Positions 48,690-60,380 of a DNA stretch of 64,000 nucleotides are shown piece after piece. Position 1 is the first letter of the stretch. Each line of letters starts with the position of its first letter. The notes under the pieces are model-generated. The model did no database searches, had not been told where the DNA came from, and worked only from the letters and a program-made list of their open reading frames with translations. Where the stretch lies: contig CM065295.1 of assembly GCA_032871835.1 (NCBI GenBank), forward strand, positions 20,222,501 through 20,286,500. Reading direction: 5' to 3'. The DNA is from Dipteronia dyeriana. Lineage: Eukaryota > Streptophyta > Magnoliopsida > Sapindales > Sapindaceae. The position numbers and the translations under genes are program-made.

Positions 48690-50110
48690 AACATAATAGT
48701 AGTGTTTTATACAACGTGAAAATGTTACCATAAAGAATCTATTTACAGCTATATAGAAAACATGTTACATAGTATGAATATATTTTTTTTAAAATAAAAT
48801 GAGTTGTTAACATTCTACCGTAAAGTTGTTATATTTATATTTTAATAATTACATTTCATAGCATATTTATTATAGCGTTAAATCGTTACCACATACATCT
48901 TAATTACAATTTTTTTATATATAAAACTTGTTATATAGTACGAATATTTTGTTATCCATTTAAAATGGGTTGTGGTACTAATTTCTTTGCAGTTGACTTA
49001 TGCAGTGGCTCAGGGAGACAGTTCTGACTGATTTTCCTTTCCCTATTTTGTTTGCAGTAATTGCACTATTGTATTCAGTGTTGTGTGGTGCTTGATTTTT
49101 CTTGGATTTTTGTGTAGCTTTGGCTCCTGGATCCTGTTTTGGTTCTCAATCTTCTTGGCTTTTCTTAATAAATTTGTTGTTTAAAAAAAAATGTTATTAC
49201 AACCTATTACTTTATCGTTACAGATCAAACCAACGTAAAATTGTTACCACAAATATTTTGACTGCAACTTTCTACGTGAAACTTGTTACAAAACACATAT
49301 ATTTTGTTAACCATATAAATCGAGTTATTACTAGCTACGTCAAAATTGTTACGAGCTTCGAATTTATTGTTATACATCATGTTAGGTTTGTTACAACATT
49401 AAATCGTTACCACGTACATCTTAATTAAAATTTTATATGTAAAGCTTGTTACATAGTACGAATATTTTGTTACCCATATAAAATGAGTTGTTACATGATA
49501 CGACAACGTTGTTACAACTTATAATTTTTTCTTTACACATCAAACCAATGTGAAATTGTTACCATAAATGTTTTTACTACAACTTTCTACGCGAAACTTG
49601 TTACAAAACACATATATTTTGTTACCCATATAAACCGACTTATTACTTGCTACGTCAAAGTTTGTTACGAGCTTCAAATTTATTGTTACACATCATGTTA
49701 GGTTTGTTATAACATTAAATCATTACCACGTACATCTTAATTAAAATTTTGTATGTAAAACTTGTTACATAGTACGAATATTTTGTTACGTATATAAAAT
49801 GAGTTGTTACATGATACGACAACGTTGTTACAACTTACAACTTTATCGTTATACATCAAACCAACATGAAATTGTTACCATAAACATTTTAACTAAACTT
49901 TCTATGTGAAACTTGTTACAAAATACATATATGTTGTTACCCATGTAAATGGAGTTGTTACATACTACGTTAAAGTTTTTACATAATACGGTAAAGTTGT
50001 TACGAGTTACGACTTTATTGTTGCATATCACTTAAAAGTTGATATAAGATTGAAATTATTACCACATACATCTAAATTATAGCTTTTTATCCAAATTTTG
50101 TTACGTTGTA
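48690..50110. repeat. TTGTTAC-rich satellite with ~310-330-bp higher-order unit
   Basis: The word TTGTTAC (or CGTTACC) recurs every ~25-40 bases. Blocks ATCAAACCAACGTGAAATTGT, CACATATATTTTGTTACCCAT and CGTTACCACGTACATCTTAAT return at about 49218, 49548 and 49857, so the short units are organised into a unit of about 310-330 bp. Copies left of 49000 are more diverged. Confidence 0.85.
48990..49191 (+). mobile_element. Possible LINE 3' tail within the satellite
   Basis: A stretch unlike the surrounding repeat (GCAGTTGACTTATGCAGTGG ... CTTAATAAATTTGTTGTTT) ends in nine A residues. It looks like a 5'-truncated poly-A retroposon, but I found no clear target duplication. Confidence 0.35.
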
Positions 50111-51251
50111 CAAAAATTATGTTACATGTAATTTGTTTTATAAAAAATAATAAAAATAATTATAAATATTTAAAATGAAATTTTAATTCAAAAATTATTA
50201 TGTTACAAATATTTTATAAAATTAAATCAAATAAATATTAATTTTAAAATATAGTACATCAAAAATATTTTAAAAATTAAAAAATATTTATTTATTTTCT
50301 AAAAATATTAATAGTTTAAAAAAATCTATTTTTACTATTTTAAATGTGTTATATTATAAATTTTATATTAAATTAAATACGAATTCAAATAGTAAAAATT
50401 ATCACATATTTATTTAAATCCTAGAAGATTATTGTGAGGATATTCATAATCCTTATCCAATTATTATTTAAAATTATTTAATACAATTATTTAAATTAAA
50501 TTAGATTAGATTATTACCTTTTTATAATAAAATAACTTGATAGTAACTGGTTAACTGGTTATAACCAGTTACTTCATTTTTTATAAAGTGTTTTGTTGCC
50601 ACATGTCAACCAAGTATTTGAAGAATCTTGTAATAACATCCAAATAACGTTATTGAGATTTAATCTCCCAACAATGTAGCCATACCCTATCAACTTACTG
50701 TTAATTGCAAAGGAAAGTAAGTCATTGTTTCAACTTTCAAACAAAAAAAGCATGCAGATCAAACTTTAAATATTTACACTCTATTTGGTAAGAGGGAGAA
50801 ATGGAGAGAATGCGAGGATTGGAGGGAGAAGGATGGAAGGATAGGTCAAATTCTTTGTTTGGTTGGAGAGACAAGAGAAGTGAGAGTAGAATAGGAGAAT
50901 AGGAGAATAGGAGAATAGGAGAATAGGAGAATAGGAGAGGGCTCTCCTCCTTCTGGGTCCATAAAAAACAATCTCTCCAATGATGGTGAATGAGAAAGGG
51001 GAGGAGAATTTTTTAGGGAAATGGCATTAATACCCTCTAATTTTTTATAATATTTTAATTTATATAAGGGCAATATAGTAAATTTATAAATTATTTATCA
51101 ATCCATCCATTCAACCCTCTTTTCAATACCAAACAACATTAATGATATATGTTATCATCTTCATCCCGCCTACCCTCTCTCCCCCTTAATTCATCCATAG
51201 CCTTAAGTAGTACTTCAAATAAATATCGTGATAACTATTGAGTATTGATTA
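50111..51251. other. AT-rich spacer between satellite and second MULE
   Basis: No gene. It holds AT-rich sequence, then GGAG-rich DNA from ~50790 to 51020 including a short minisatellite. Confidence 0.5.
50888..50940. repeat. 8-bp minisatellite (AGGAGAAT)n
   Basis: About six perfect head-to-tail copies; probably length-variable. Confidence 0.92.
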
Positions 51252-52339
51252 GGGATAATCCTATTTTCGTCCCTCTAGTTTCCTATAATCTGTAATTCAG
51301 TCTCTCTGGTTTGAGTGTTTTTTTAGTCCACTAGTTCACCGACAATCTGTTTTTAAGTCCATACCTTCCAATTCCGTTAGAATTTCATTGATTTCCGTCT
51401 GGTTAACGAGGGTAAAATGGTAAAAGGACATCATGCTTCTATAATCATATGTTTTCGAAGGCTATATTGGCAATTTCAAAATATAAAATATAAAATATAA
51501 AAAAACAAAAACAATATGGACAGTTTTAATGTGGACACATCAGGAACCACAACATTAACACACAAGTAATAAACAATCTGTGTTGTGGTCCATTCAGTCT
51601 CAACACAACCATTAGATCGATGAATACTGAACTCTCTAAAAGTTCATCTTCGTTCATGCCATAAACCCAAACCTAAAACCTCATTTTCTCTTTTTTCAGT
51701 TGATTTTGCATGTCGTTCATCAAGCCTCTCTTCATCTTGTTTCTTTTCGTTTAGAAGCAACAACTTCTTCATCTTCTTCCTTTCCATCTATTGTGTGGTT
51801 TTTTGAAGCAAAGTGAGTGAAAGGTTAGTTTTTTCTATATTCACGATTTTTGTAGTTGTTTGTTTGATATTTGTTGCATGGTGTTGGTTGAGATGTTTTA
51901 TAATCATGGAACAAATTTTTTTAGGGTTTCAAACGGTAAAAATTGGGGATTTTTTCTATTAAAAAGCAATAACATGTAATTGTGTGTTATTGAACTTATT
52001 TTACATGCCGTGGTGATAAATATGTGGCATGGAGTGTGTTTTGATGTTTGTCAATCATGAATTTTGTCAGATTAGGGTTTCAGTGTTTAGAAAATGGGGG
52101 GTTTGTGTTTGTTTTATGGCTATCATGTTTGTATGAGGCTAGGTTGGTGGGTTTTTATGTTTTGTGTTTTGTGTTAGTTTTATGATTCTGCATGGTTGCA
52201 TGTTCATTCTTCCTTTTGCTTGCATGATCGAATGTCTTGTTCTTCAATTTCACAATTGTTTTGATCCTTACTTGTTTGCCTTTTGATCTTGTTTATAACA
52301 GTTAGGAATGAAAATATTAAATCACTGTGTTGTATGAGA

Positions 52340-55300
52340 CCAAAGTAATTGACTTAGATCAGTGTGATGCTGATCACATAAGCTTGATTACTTTGGTTCA
52401 TGCATTGAGTGAGAAAGTCAATGGCATCAATGCAGTACCCGAGGAACAATACATAGTTTGGGCACATTAACCTTGGAGTAGTGATACATTTGAGGTGAGA
52501 ACAGATAGTGAGTTAATAAATGTATTTAGGGAGTTTGGATTTTGTGGGTATGATAATATAGGCTTTCAGATAGAACATGCTTTTAACAAACCTCCCACAC
52601 TCATTGAAGAGCCTGAAGTGGTGGAAGCAATAGGTTGGTGTGACAAAGAGGCTGCTATGTTTGATTATAAAGCCAACAGTGAGAGGGAGGTTATAGAGTC
52701 TGGTGAGGGAGAGGGTATAAATGTTGATGAGGGAATGAGAGTATACAATCTCATGATGAAGATCATATAAGGGAGATAAAGGTCTAGAGTTTGATGATGG
52801 AGTAGGTATAGATAGTCATGAGGAAGATGATGGTCTACAATCTGATGATGGTCATGAAGGAGTTGAGGGTCTACAATCTAATGATGAAGATGATATAGAT
52901 GGTCATGAGGGAGATGATGGTCTACAGTTTGATGATGGAAAGGGAGTACACATTGATGATGGAGATGATCAACAGTTTGAATTTGTTGTTAGGGATGATG
53001 AATTAACTAAGGAGTGCATGGCTTTGTTTGAGGGGTATCAGTCAGTGTCAAATGATGAGTACTTTAGTGACATACCAGGAAACAACCCAAGTTAGGATAG
53101 CTAAATTGATGAAAGGTAGACCTTTCTAGAGACTGGTGGGGGATGAAATGAAATTCTGTATAGGTCAAACTTTTGATAATATGGTGGTATTGAGAGATAT
53201 TTTCAAAGATTATGCCATTTGAGAAGGTGTTGTTTTACATAAAATTAAGAATGATCTTATAAGACAGACCTATAAATGCATAGCACTAGGCTGTCCTTGG
53301 AGGGCACATGCTTCATGCATGATTGATAAAACCACATTCATGCTCAAAACACCAGTGGACCGTCATGAATGACAACAATAAAGAGATAAAAGTGAAGTGG
53401 ATTGCCTTTAAGTTTGAGACTCTAGTGAAAAGTAATCCAACTGTCAGTGTCAAAGTTATATGTGATGTGTTGAGAGAATAGTTTAATGTAGTAGTTGACA
53501 TTAAAAGGTTGTATAGGGCAAATCATAGAGCCTTAACATGGTTAAGAGAATATCATACCAACTGTTTTCAATACCTAAGACAATATGCTTACACCTTGAA
53601 CCGAACCAAACCAACCCTAGAACATCAATACACATCTTCATTAGGAATGACAATGGGTCAGGTTCGGGCGGGTTTAGTTTTTTCCAAACCCGAACCCACG
53701 AAAGAAAATGACATTCAGACCCGTCCATGAACCCATGAACCCATGAAATATAACGGGTTCGAGTTCGGGTTTCACCCACAGATTTTAACAACATCCAAAC
53801 CCGCCCATGAACCCGTGAACTCCTGATGGTTTACGGGTTCCTCACTGGTTCGCGGGTTACAACCTCATCAAATTCATAAAGAAACAAAAAAAAATTGAAT
53901 CAATTGATTGTTCTAAAAAAAAGGATTAAAAACTACTAGCTTGATTTTGTTTCTAGAAAAATCATTTCCACACAAATCAATCATATAATCAGATATTCAA
54001 CCACAACCTAAACACTCCAGTATATATAATCAATAAATCATAACAAATAAACTCAACCATTCAAATTGGATACAGAAAAAGAAATGAAGACAAAAAAAGA
54101 AATGAAGAAAAATCAAGTATATGTAGTAACTATGTAGGGGATAATGATGTGAAACTTAGTATGTTTTGAAGATTGAAATATATGATGTTGTAGAGGGAAG
54201 GAAGACGAGCAGAGAGAAGGAGGTCTTGATCGAGTTTCGATCCGATGAGGATCCTCTTTATATTGACGGTACAGTTGTAGATCCACCTTCCAATCACTTC
54301 CATCTGATGAGGTCTTGATCGATCTTCCATCCGATGAGGGCTTGAAGTAGCAGCAAGAAGAAGAAGAGGCAGCACCAGCAAGAAGAAGAAGTAGTGTCTG
54401 AAGGTGGCTTGCTTGTGAAGCAAATGAGATAAAAGTTTAGGGTTTTACTCAAAACTACGTAGTTTTGATGTCTGCCCTTTTAAAAATATTAATATAATTA
54501 CATTTTATTTAAATCAAATGGGTTCGTGGGTTTGGGTTTGAGTTTTTTTCTAAATCTAAACCCAAACCCGAACCCGTGACGGGTTGAAATTTTAAACCCA
54601 AACCCGCTCATGGTTTCTATTATAATAATCCAAACCCTTTCCAAGAGGATCGGGTTCGGACAGATCCCACGGGTTTGGATTTAATTGACATCCCTAATCT
54701 CCATCCAAAAACCACTGTCAACCTTTTATAGGCTATTTTTAAGTTTTCTGCTTAGAAATTAGGTTTCATTGAGAGGTGTTGGCCATTTATTGTACTGGAT
54801 GGATGTCACTTGAAAGGACCATGTGGAGGAGTGCTCCTATCTACTGTGGCTTTCGATGAAAACAGTGGGTTATTCCCACTGGCTGTTTGCATATGTGAAA
54901 AAGATACCACTAGCAGTTATTTGTGGTTTTTAAACAACCTCAATATGTTCTTATAGTACCCTGTTGAGAGGTATTTGACTTTCATGTCTGATAGATATAA
55001 AGGGGTGATTACAGCAGTGGAGACTCATATTCCTCAACCAATGGAAGGTATATTATGAATAATCTTACTTACAAAATTTTTCTTTATCATTGATTACAAC
55101 ATTTCAATTAACATGTTTATTTTGATGTGGTAGATATTGTGCAAGGCATATATATGCCAACTTCAAACTTTCTTACCTAGGTGACAACTATAAAAGGTTG
55201 TTTTGGAAGGCATGCAGAAGCTGCAATGTTTTCGAGTTCAAAGCTGCACTGAATGCAATTGGTGATATTGAGCCTAGAGTAAAAGTTTAGTTAGAGAAAA

Positions 55301-56062
55301 TAGAACCACAATATTGGTCTAGGTTTGGTTATGACCAGATTACGTGTGACCATGTCCCAACAACATGATTGAGGTATTTAACAGCATGATGGGTACACAT
55401 TGAGCTGCAACTTACTTACAGTTGCTTGAGTTCATTAGAGAAATGGTTATGAGAAAGTTCCAAGAGAGAAATGAGGAGTGTGCAACATGGAGGTCTGTAC
55501 TACCACCAAGGGTTGATGCAAAAATACTTAAGAATAATAAACAGAGTAGGATGTTGACAATCATAGCAGTCGGGGACATGGAATATGAGTTGTTGGGTCC
55601 AGATGGGTCGTATGTTGTTAAGCTTATACAATATAATTGTTGGTGTGGGATCTGGCAGATAAGTTACATTCCATGTTGTCATGCAATGCCTGCCATAAGC
55701 CACAGTCATGGTAGATCCAGTGAAGGATATGGTAATTGCCTTTGTCCATCAAAGCTTGAGCAAAAGTGCATACATCCAGACATACAGGGGCATGATCCAT
55801 ACGATCCTTGATTAGAAAATGTGGCTTGAAATAGAAGGGTCAAAGCTACTTCCACCACCTTTTGAAACCCAACTTGACAGACCTAAACTTCAAAAGAAGA
55901 AGGAACCTGATGAGAAAAGTAGAGGATGGAGGTTAGGGATTGTTGTATGCAAATCTTGTGGCATAACTAGGCATAACAAGAGAACTTGCAAGAAAGAAAA
56001 GCAACCCACCCAGAATTATTCAAGGAAGAAAACCAAGGTAATTTCTAACGTAATTCTTTAGT
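52340..56062 (+). pseudogene. MULE transposase of the second element, broken
   Basis: Blocks in order: an N-terminal domain near 52340-52770 (TLVHALSEKVNGINAVPEEQ; FREFGFCGYDNIGFQIEH); acidic Asp/Glu-rich repeats (LQSDDGHEG) to ~52980; a MuDR DNA-binding domain (VVLHKIKNDLIRQTYKCI, GCPWRAHASCMIDKTTFMLK, ~53225-53345); ANHRALTWLREYHTN to 53640; after the hAT insertion the DDE core (IVLDGCHLKGPCGG, ~54790; FMSDRYKGVITAVE, ~54980; CARHIYANFK, ~55140; NMIEVFNSMMGTH, ~55370); a SWIM finger (CWCGIWQISYIPCCHAM, intact, ~55640); and a CCHC knuckle (CKSCGITRHNKRTC, ~55955). Many stops and frameshifts lie between blocks. Two short GT-AG introns appear near the 3' end. Confidence 0.9.
53642..54696. mobile_element. 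Non-autonomous hAT element inside the MULE transposase, ~1.05 kb
   Basis: The ends TAGGAATGACAATGGGTC and TTAATTGACATCCCTA (reverse complement TAGGGATGTCAATTAA) are inverted repeats. ATCTTCAT (53634-53641) and ATCTCCAT (54697-54704) form an 8-bp duplication with one mismatch. GGGTTCGGGTTT-type blocks fill both ends, as in the hAT at 39771. No transposase gene is present. Confidence 0.88.
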
Positions 56063-56714
56063 AATATATTGTTTGATGTTTTGTAAATTAGTAATCTAAT
56101 TCCTTTGAATTCTCTTTCAACAGAAAACAATTTCAACAACTGGAGCTACAACTTTACAGCTGCTACAGGTGGAGCTACAACTTCACAACCACCAACCCAG
56201 AATTCAAGGAAGAAAACTAAGGTAATCTCTGATTTAATTTTGTAGTAATATTATGTTTTATGTTTTGTAAATTATTAATCTAAGTGTGATTTTTCTTTTA
56301 ATAGAAAAATGATTCAACTGTAGCCTCTATAGGAGCTTTACAGACAACAACCCATACCCAACCACAATCACAGCTAACCAAACACCTGTACTGATCTATT
56401 TACATGTTGACTGCAAGCTTCTGGTTTGATTTAGTAAATTTGTTCAGAGCATTTTTTATCAGCACTACTTATGTTCTTGTTGCTATCAGTTTTTATATGT
56501 GGTGAACCAACCATTACATATACATGATTGGTTATGTTTTTAAAAGTGCTAGCAATAAAAGAACTTGCTGATATTTGTACTTATTTGTTGTGAATGTTGG
56601 TAATGTAAGACTGAGAATGATGGATGTTAGCTTAACTATTTTAAGTGTATTGATGATGGTCCTTAACTTAACATACAATGCATGTTTGTATCTATTTATA
56701 ACCAAGTAGTTTAA

Positions 56715-57199
56715 CTATTTATAACTAAGTGGTAGCATTGCCATGATTACACCAAACAAAACTATGTTAACAACCAATATCAATTTCGAACCTCCTTGTA
56801 TAGACTCTAGATGATGCATTCTCCCATGAATGTTTGTTTCCAGATTATGCATTCTTGCATGGAAGCTGCCTATGTGTTGCACAATTTCCCACAACATTTC
56901 CAGCCTTTGTAACCTTGCACTTAAACTTGTCATTTCTTCTTGAAGCATAAACTTATCTATTCCATCATTCCTTCGTTATATAATTTCACTGTATTCTCCT
57001 AGGTTGATTCTTCATTATCAGGTTCCAAAATTTGTAGAATTTGTATTCCCTTCTCTCACAAAAGAGATACAATTTCTTTGGGTTGTTTTGGGATTCATAT
57101 ATCTTTATAGCTGCTTTAACCCCACATGAGCATTTTTGATTTTTTGAATTTTATTATCCCTCCATTGATGTTGGTTGTTGAGCTTGACGTGCCCTCCAT
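56715..57199 (-). pseudogene. GRF zinc-finger / coiled-coil / membrane-anchor protein of the second MULE
   Basis: The minus-strand frame begins at 57199 (MEGTSSSTTNINGG) and enters a GRF-type zinc finger: CSCGVKAAIKIYESQNNPKK then LYLFCERREYKFYKFW. GRF domains bind single-stranded or structured nucleic acid in other proteins. The fourth ligand position lacks a clear Cys. After a frame break (~57000-56950) it continues MLQEEMTSLSARLQRLEMLW, a coiled coil with HxRMHxLE repeats, and ends in one hydrophobic segment (LILVVNIVLFGVIMAMLPL). The order GRF, coiled coil, C-terminal hydrophobic helix is common among plant GRF small proteins. It is probably a pseudogene because of the shifts. Confidence 0.72.
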
Positions 57200-57324
57200 G
57201 GTGATGGTTGATGTTGGTTGTTGATTTTTCTGTTGTACTTGTAAAAAAAAAACATTAGATGTTTTTTTTAATTGATATTAGAAACAAAAAAAAAAAAATT
57301 GTATATGATAGTGATTTATGAATG

Positions 57325-57520
57325 GATTGTGTATGTGATAGTGGTTTGTGTATGGATTGAAGAAATGGGTGTGCAGGATTGTGTATGTGATAATGGTTTG
57401 TGTATGGATTGAAGAAATGGTCTGTGTATGGTCTGTGTATGGATTGAAGAAACGAGTGTACATGATTGTGTATTTGATAATGGTTTGTGTATGGATCGAA
57501 GAAATTGTTTGTGTGTGTAT
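57325..57520. repeat. ~53-bp minisatellite upstream of the GRF gene
   Basis: GATTGTGTATGTGATAATGG followed by TTTGTGTATGGATTGAAGAA recurs about four times between the GRF start codon and the right inverted repeat. One copy has an extra GGTCTGTGTAT. It lies where the promoter of the minus-strand gene would be. Confidence 0.85.
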
Positions 57521-58839
57521 AGATTATGTTGTGTATCAGTTTCATATATAAGGAAAAGAAAGAGTCATTGGTAAATAGTCTCTTTCAAAGGCCATGATGG
57601 TCTTTTTGTCCATATAAGACAAAATAAAGGCATATTGGTAAAATTTGACACTTTTTTAATTTTGTCCATATAAGACAAATTTAAGGACATAATTGGTCTT
57701 TTAAAGGGTATCAACACTATTTAAGGGCAGCAGGGTCATTTTGTCCTCTAACATGTCAGCAATGGTACTTTTAACGGAAACAGTTATAGAGGACTAAAAA
57801 TGATAATTTTACAAACTAGTGGATTGAACCAAAATTATGTTAAACTAGAGGGATGAAATAGGATAATCCCTATAGATTATGAAATTATTAAGAAAATGAG
57901 GTAGACCTTAAATAAGGAAAAAAATAAATATCTTAATTTTGGTGAAGCTTCACAACTGTAAATTCCGTGTTTGATCTTCTCAATCAATTATCTCTTTAAT
58001 TTATGTAATTATTTACATGTTTTATGAATAGTTTTAGAGTTTTATATCGTGGTTTCAATTACGTTGCCTTTGGATTCAATAATTGGTATATGAGTTTGGT
58101 GCTCTTAATTACTTAAAGACTCAATGAGCTTTGGCAACCATTAGTGAAAATTCAATAGTTGACGATTATTCCATCTATATTCTTCCTTTGTTTAAAGCCA
58201 ACAAAAAGCTATTTATTTATATATAATTATATATGGGAAGTTTGTTTGGCATGCTTACTTACATTTCTAGTAAAATTGATAGAGATCAAGTAGTCCGCGA
58301 ACTCTCAAATGAGTGGCATGAAAATATGACAAGAAAAAGCTTTCTTTAAATGCTAGAGTTATTAGTTTTTTACTTTGTGTATTATATAAAAATGTACTTA
58401 ATAGAATCTTACGGCCATGTACAACTGCAAAACAAATATGATATACACTTGAAGCCATTTAGGGACATAATGGTTAAAGTACTTCCAAAAAAGGGGAAGA
58501 CAATGAAGTGGCAAATATGTATTTTTATATGACAAATGGAAATGAGGTAACTTTTTACTTCAAATGCAATTGAATTTGATTTTCAATATTCTTTGATGAA
58601 TTGCATGTTTAGGAGTTTGATTAATAATACAGACCCGTTTGATTTCAAGAAAACCAAAAAGCTTATAGAAAAAATCACATCTCTATAAAAATGATTTGAA
58701 CTTTTTGATTCTCTACTAATCTGATTTTTTTTTTTTGATATTTTTAAAACATGTTATTGGTTGTTGATAAAGTGGTTGTAGAAATCAATCACATCTTAAC
58801 CATATATTCATTGCAATGCTTATGTATCATGAGATTAGA

Positions 58840-59270
58840 TGAGATCAGGAAAGAGATCAGAACAGTAGAGGATTCAAATTCTTAAGAATAACTCTTTCAA
58901 AGAAGAAAAAACTTATTTACAAAATAAATTTGATGTTTTGAGGAATGAGAAGTTAGCTTTACAAGATGAAAATGAAAATGAGATTTTAGAAGCATAAAGC
59001 TTTGTTTCAAGTGACAGTGGAGCTTTAATAAGTGAAAATGAATTCAAAAGTTTTTGAAAAAAAAAAATTGAACTTCTCAAGAAAAATGTCCACGATTTAA
59101 ATGAAATTATTATAAAAATTATAAATGACCAAAATAATGTTAAAAAATTGCTTGGATATCAAAAATGTGTCTTTGATAAATGTGACTTAAGATATAAATA
59201 TTGCATTGAACAAAAATGTTAAAAAAACTACTTTGTTAAAGAATATCTAAGCAATAAATATGATGTGCAA
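58840..59270 (+). pseudogene. Ty1/copia gag remnant (coiled-coil part)
   Basis: A Lys/Glu/Asn-rich frame with stops: NEKLALQDENEN-like text, SSDSGALISENEFKSF, KKIELLKKNVHDLNEII, then KKLLGYQKCVFDKCDL and YFVKEYLSNKYD. The LLG-Q-KCVFDK block followed by KNYFVKEY is familiar from the gag coiled-coil region of plant copia elements. No ends or pol were found; it is a small relic. Confidence 0.5.
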
Positions 59271-59304
59271 TTATTATAATAGTAATATATGTAGTATTAT
59301 CTCA

Positions 59305-59395
59305 TGGACAAAGTTGGCTCGGTGTTAAAATATCTCACATATATCATGAGATTGCGGGTTCAAGTTCTCCCCTCTACCCAAAAAAACTCTAAAGT
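59305..59395 (+). repeat. tRNA-derived SINE-like sequence 3
   Basis: AAGTTGGCTCGGTGTTAAAAT resembles a polymerase III A box and GCGGGTTCAAGTTCTCCC a B box 40-50 bases later; CTCTACCC and an A-run follow. Confidence 0.55.
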
Positions 59396-59661
59396 TATTT
59401 ATGGATCAAGTTAAATCAATTTAAATTTGTGATTTAAAATTTTTACTTCAACATATCAACCACTCACGTGCTCTTAATTTAAGAGTAATAAATATATTCA
59501 AATCTCAACCATAGAATTAATAGCACATAGGTTGTTAAGATGTTGAAGTTAAAGTTTTAAATCTCAAATTTAAGTTGATTTAGTTTGACCATTTATTTAT
59601 TAGTGTAATACTTTAAAAAAAAATTATAAATCATTTTTTAGTACTATATTAATTCTGGATT

Positions 59662-59745
59662 TTTTTTAGAGAAAAGACTCGAACCCATGACCTTATAATA
59701 TCGGTATGAAGAGTTTACCAACCTTATCTCATCTACCATCTATAA
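59662..59745 (-). repeat. tRNA-derived SINE-like sequence 4
   Basis: On the minus strand GATAAGGTTGGTAAACTC (A-box like) and GGTCATGGGTTCGAGTC (B-box like) repeat the layout of pieces 1-3. Confidence 0.55.
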
Positions 59746-60194
59746 ATCTAATGCATGCTCAATTTGATTATATATATACGTTGACATTAATAAAATATGG
59801 TTCATAAAGAAATGGAGCGTTTTGTACGTATTTTTCATTTGTTATTTTTCGAAAAGAAAAATAAAAATGAAAATGAAAATAGTATTTTTTATTTCAATTT
59901 CGAAATCTGAAAAGGTGTTTGGTAGTATATGATAAAAACTAGATTCTTAAAATGAAAACGGAAAAAACTCGCTTGATAGATTAACCGGTAAAATATAAAA
60001 AATCGTAATTTGAATAAAAAGTGAGTCAATAATTTATCAAATATCTTTTAATCGAGAAATAAATATTAATATTTTGCTAAAAAAAAATTAAGCAAAATAT
60101 TAAAGTATTTCAATTGAAAAAAAATAAAAATAAAAATCCAAGGTGAGTGTTTTTTTTTTCAACTTGGATATGTGCGTTAAAATTGGATTATTTT

Positions 60195-60365
60195 TTTTAA
60201 AACGGCGGTCTGTATTAAAAGAAAAAAGGAACAACAGAACCAGATTTGTAGCTGAAAAGCAAGAACGCCTAGAGCAAACAAGCAATAGAAACATACAGAA
60301 TCAAAACAGAGCAAAGCAAAAACCAAAACAACACAACCGGAACCCAAACTCAACCAGAACCTTGC
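60195..60365 (-). mobile_element. 5'-truncated L1 LINE tail, 171 bp
   Basis: On the minus strand the piece ends ...TTTTAATACAGACCGCCGTT and then an A-run. The 15-bp duplication AAATTGGATTATTTT lies on both sides (60180-60194 and 60366-60380), as made by target-primed reverse transcription. The T-rich 3' UTR text without coding capacity fits a severely truncated L1 copy. Confidence 0.8.
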
Positions 60366-60380
60366 AAATTGGATTATTTT

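Larger units (their letters stand above)
51252..57871 (+). mobile_element. Second Mutator-like element, 6.6 kb, with transposase and GRF zinc-finger gene
   Basis: The left end GGGATAATCCTATTTTCGTC and the reverse complement of the right end (GGGATTATCCTATTTCATCC) form inverted repeats that continue through CCCTCTAGTTT and later TCCACTAGTT, over about 100 bp. Flanks TATTGATTA (51243-51251) and TATAGATTA (57872-57880) are a 9-bp duplication with one mismatch. Inside are a decayed transposase (+) and a GRF zinc-finger gene (-) converging on each other, the same layout as the 9.66-kb element but with a different accessory gene. A hAT element lies within the transposase. Confidence 0.88.
57881..60179. 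other. AT-rich region with retroelement debris
   Basis: No intact gene. It holds a copia gag remnant and two SINE-like pieces listed separately; the rest shows no recognisable content. Confidence 0.5.

Noticed and set aside
49102..49428. 108-residue frame across the TTGTTAC satellite
   Set aside because: It spans a poly-A retroposon-like piece and satellite DNA; no protein character.
36443..59745. Functional tRNA genes
   Set aside because: A- and B-box words are present but no cloverleaf, anticodon arm or acceptor pairing could be formed; SINE heads fit better.
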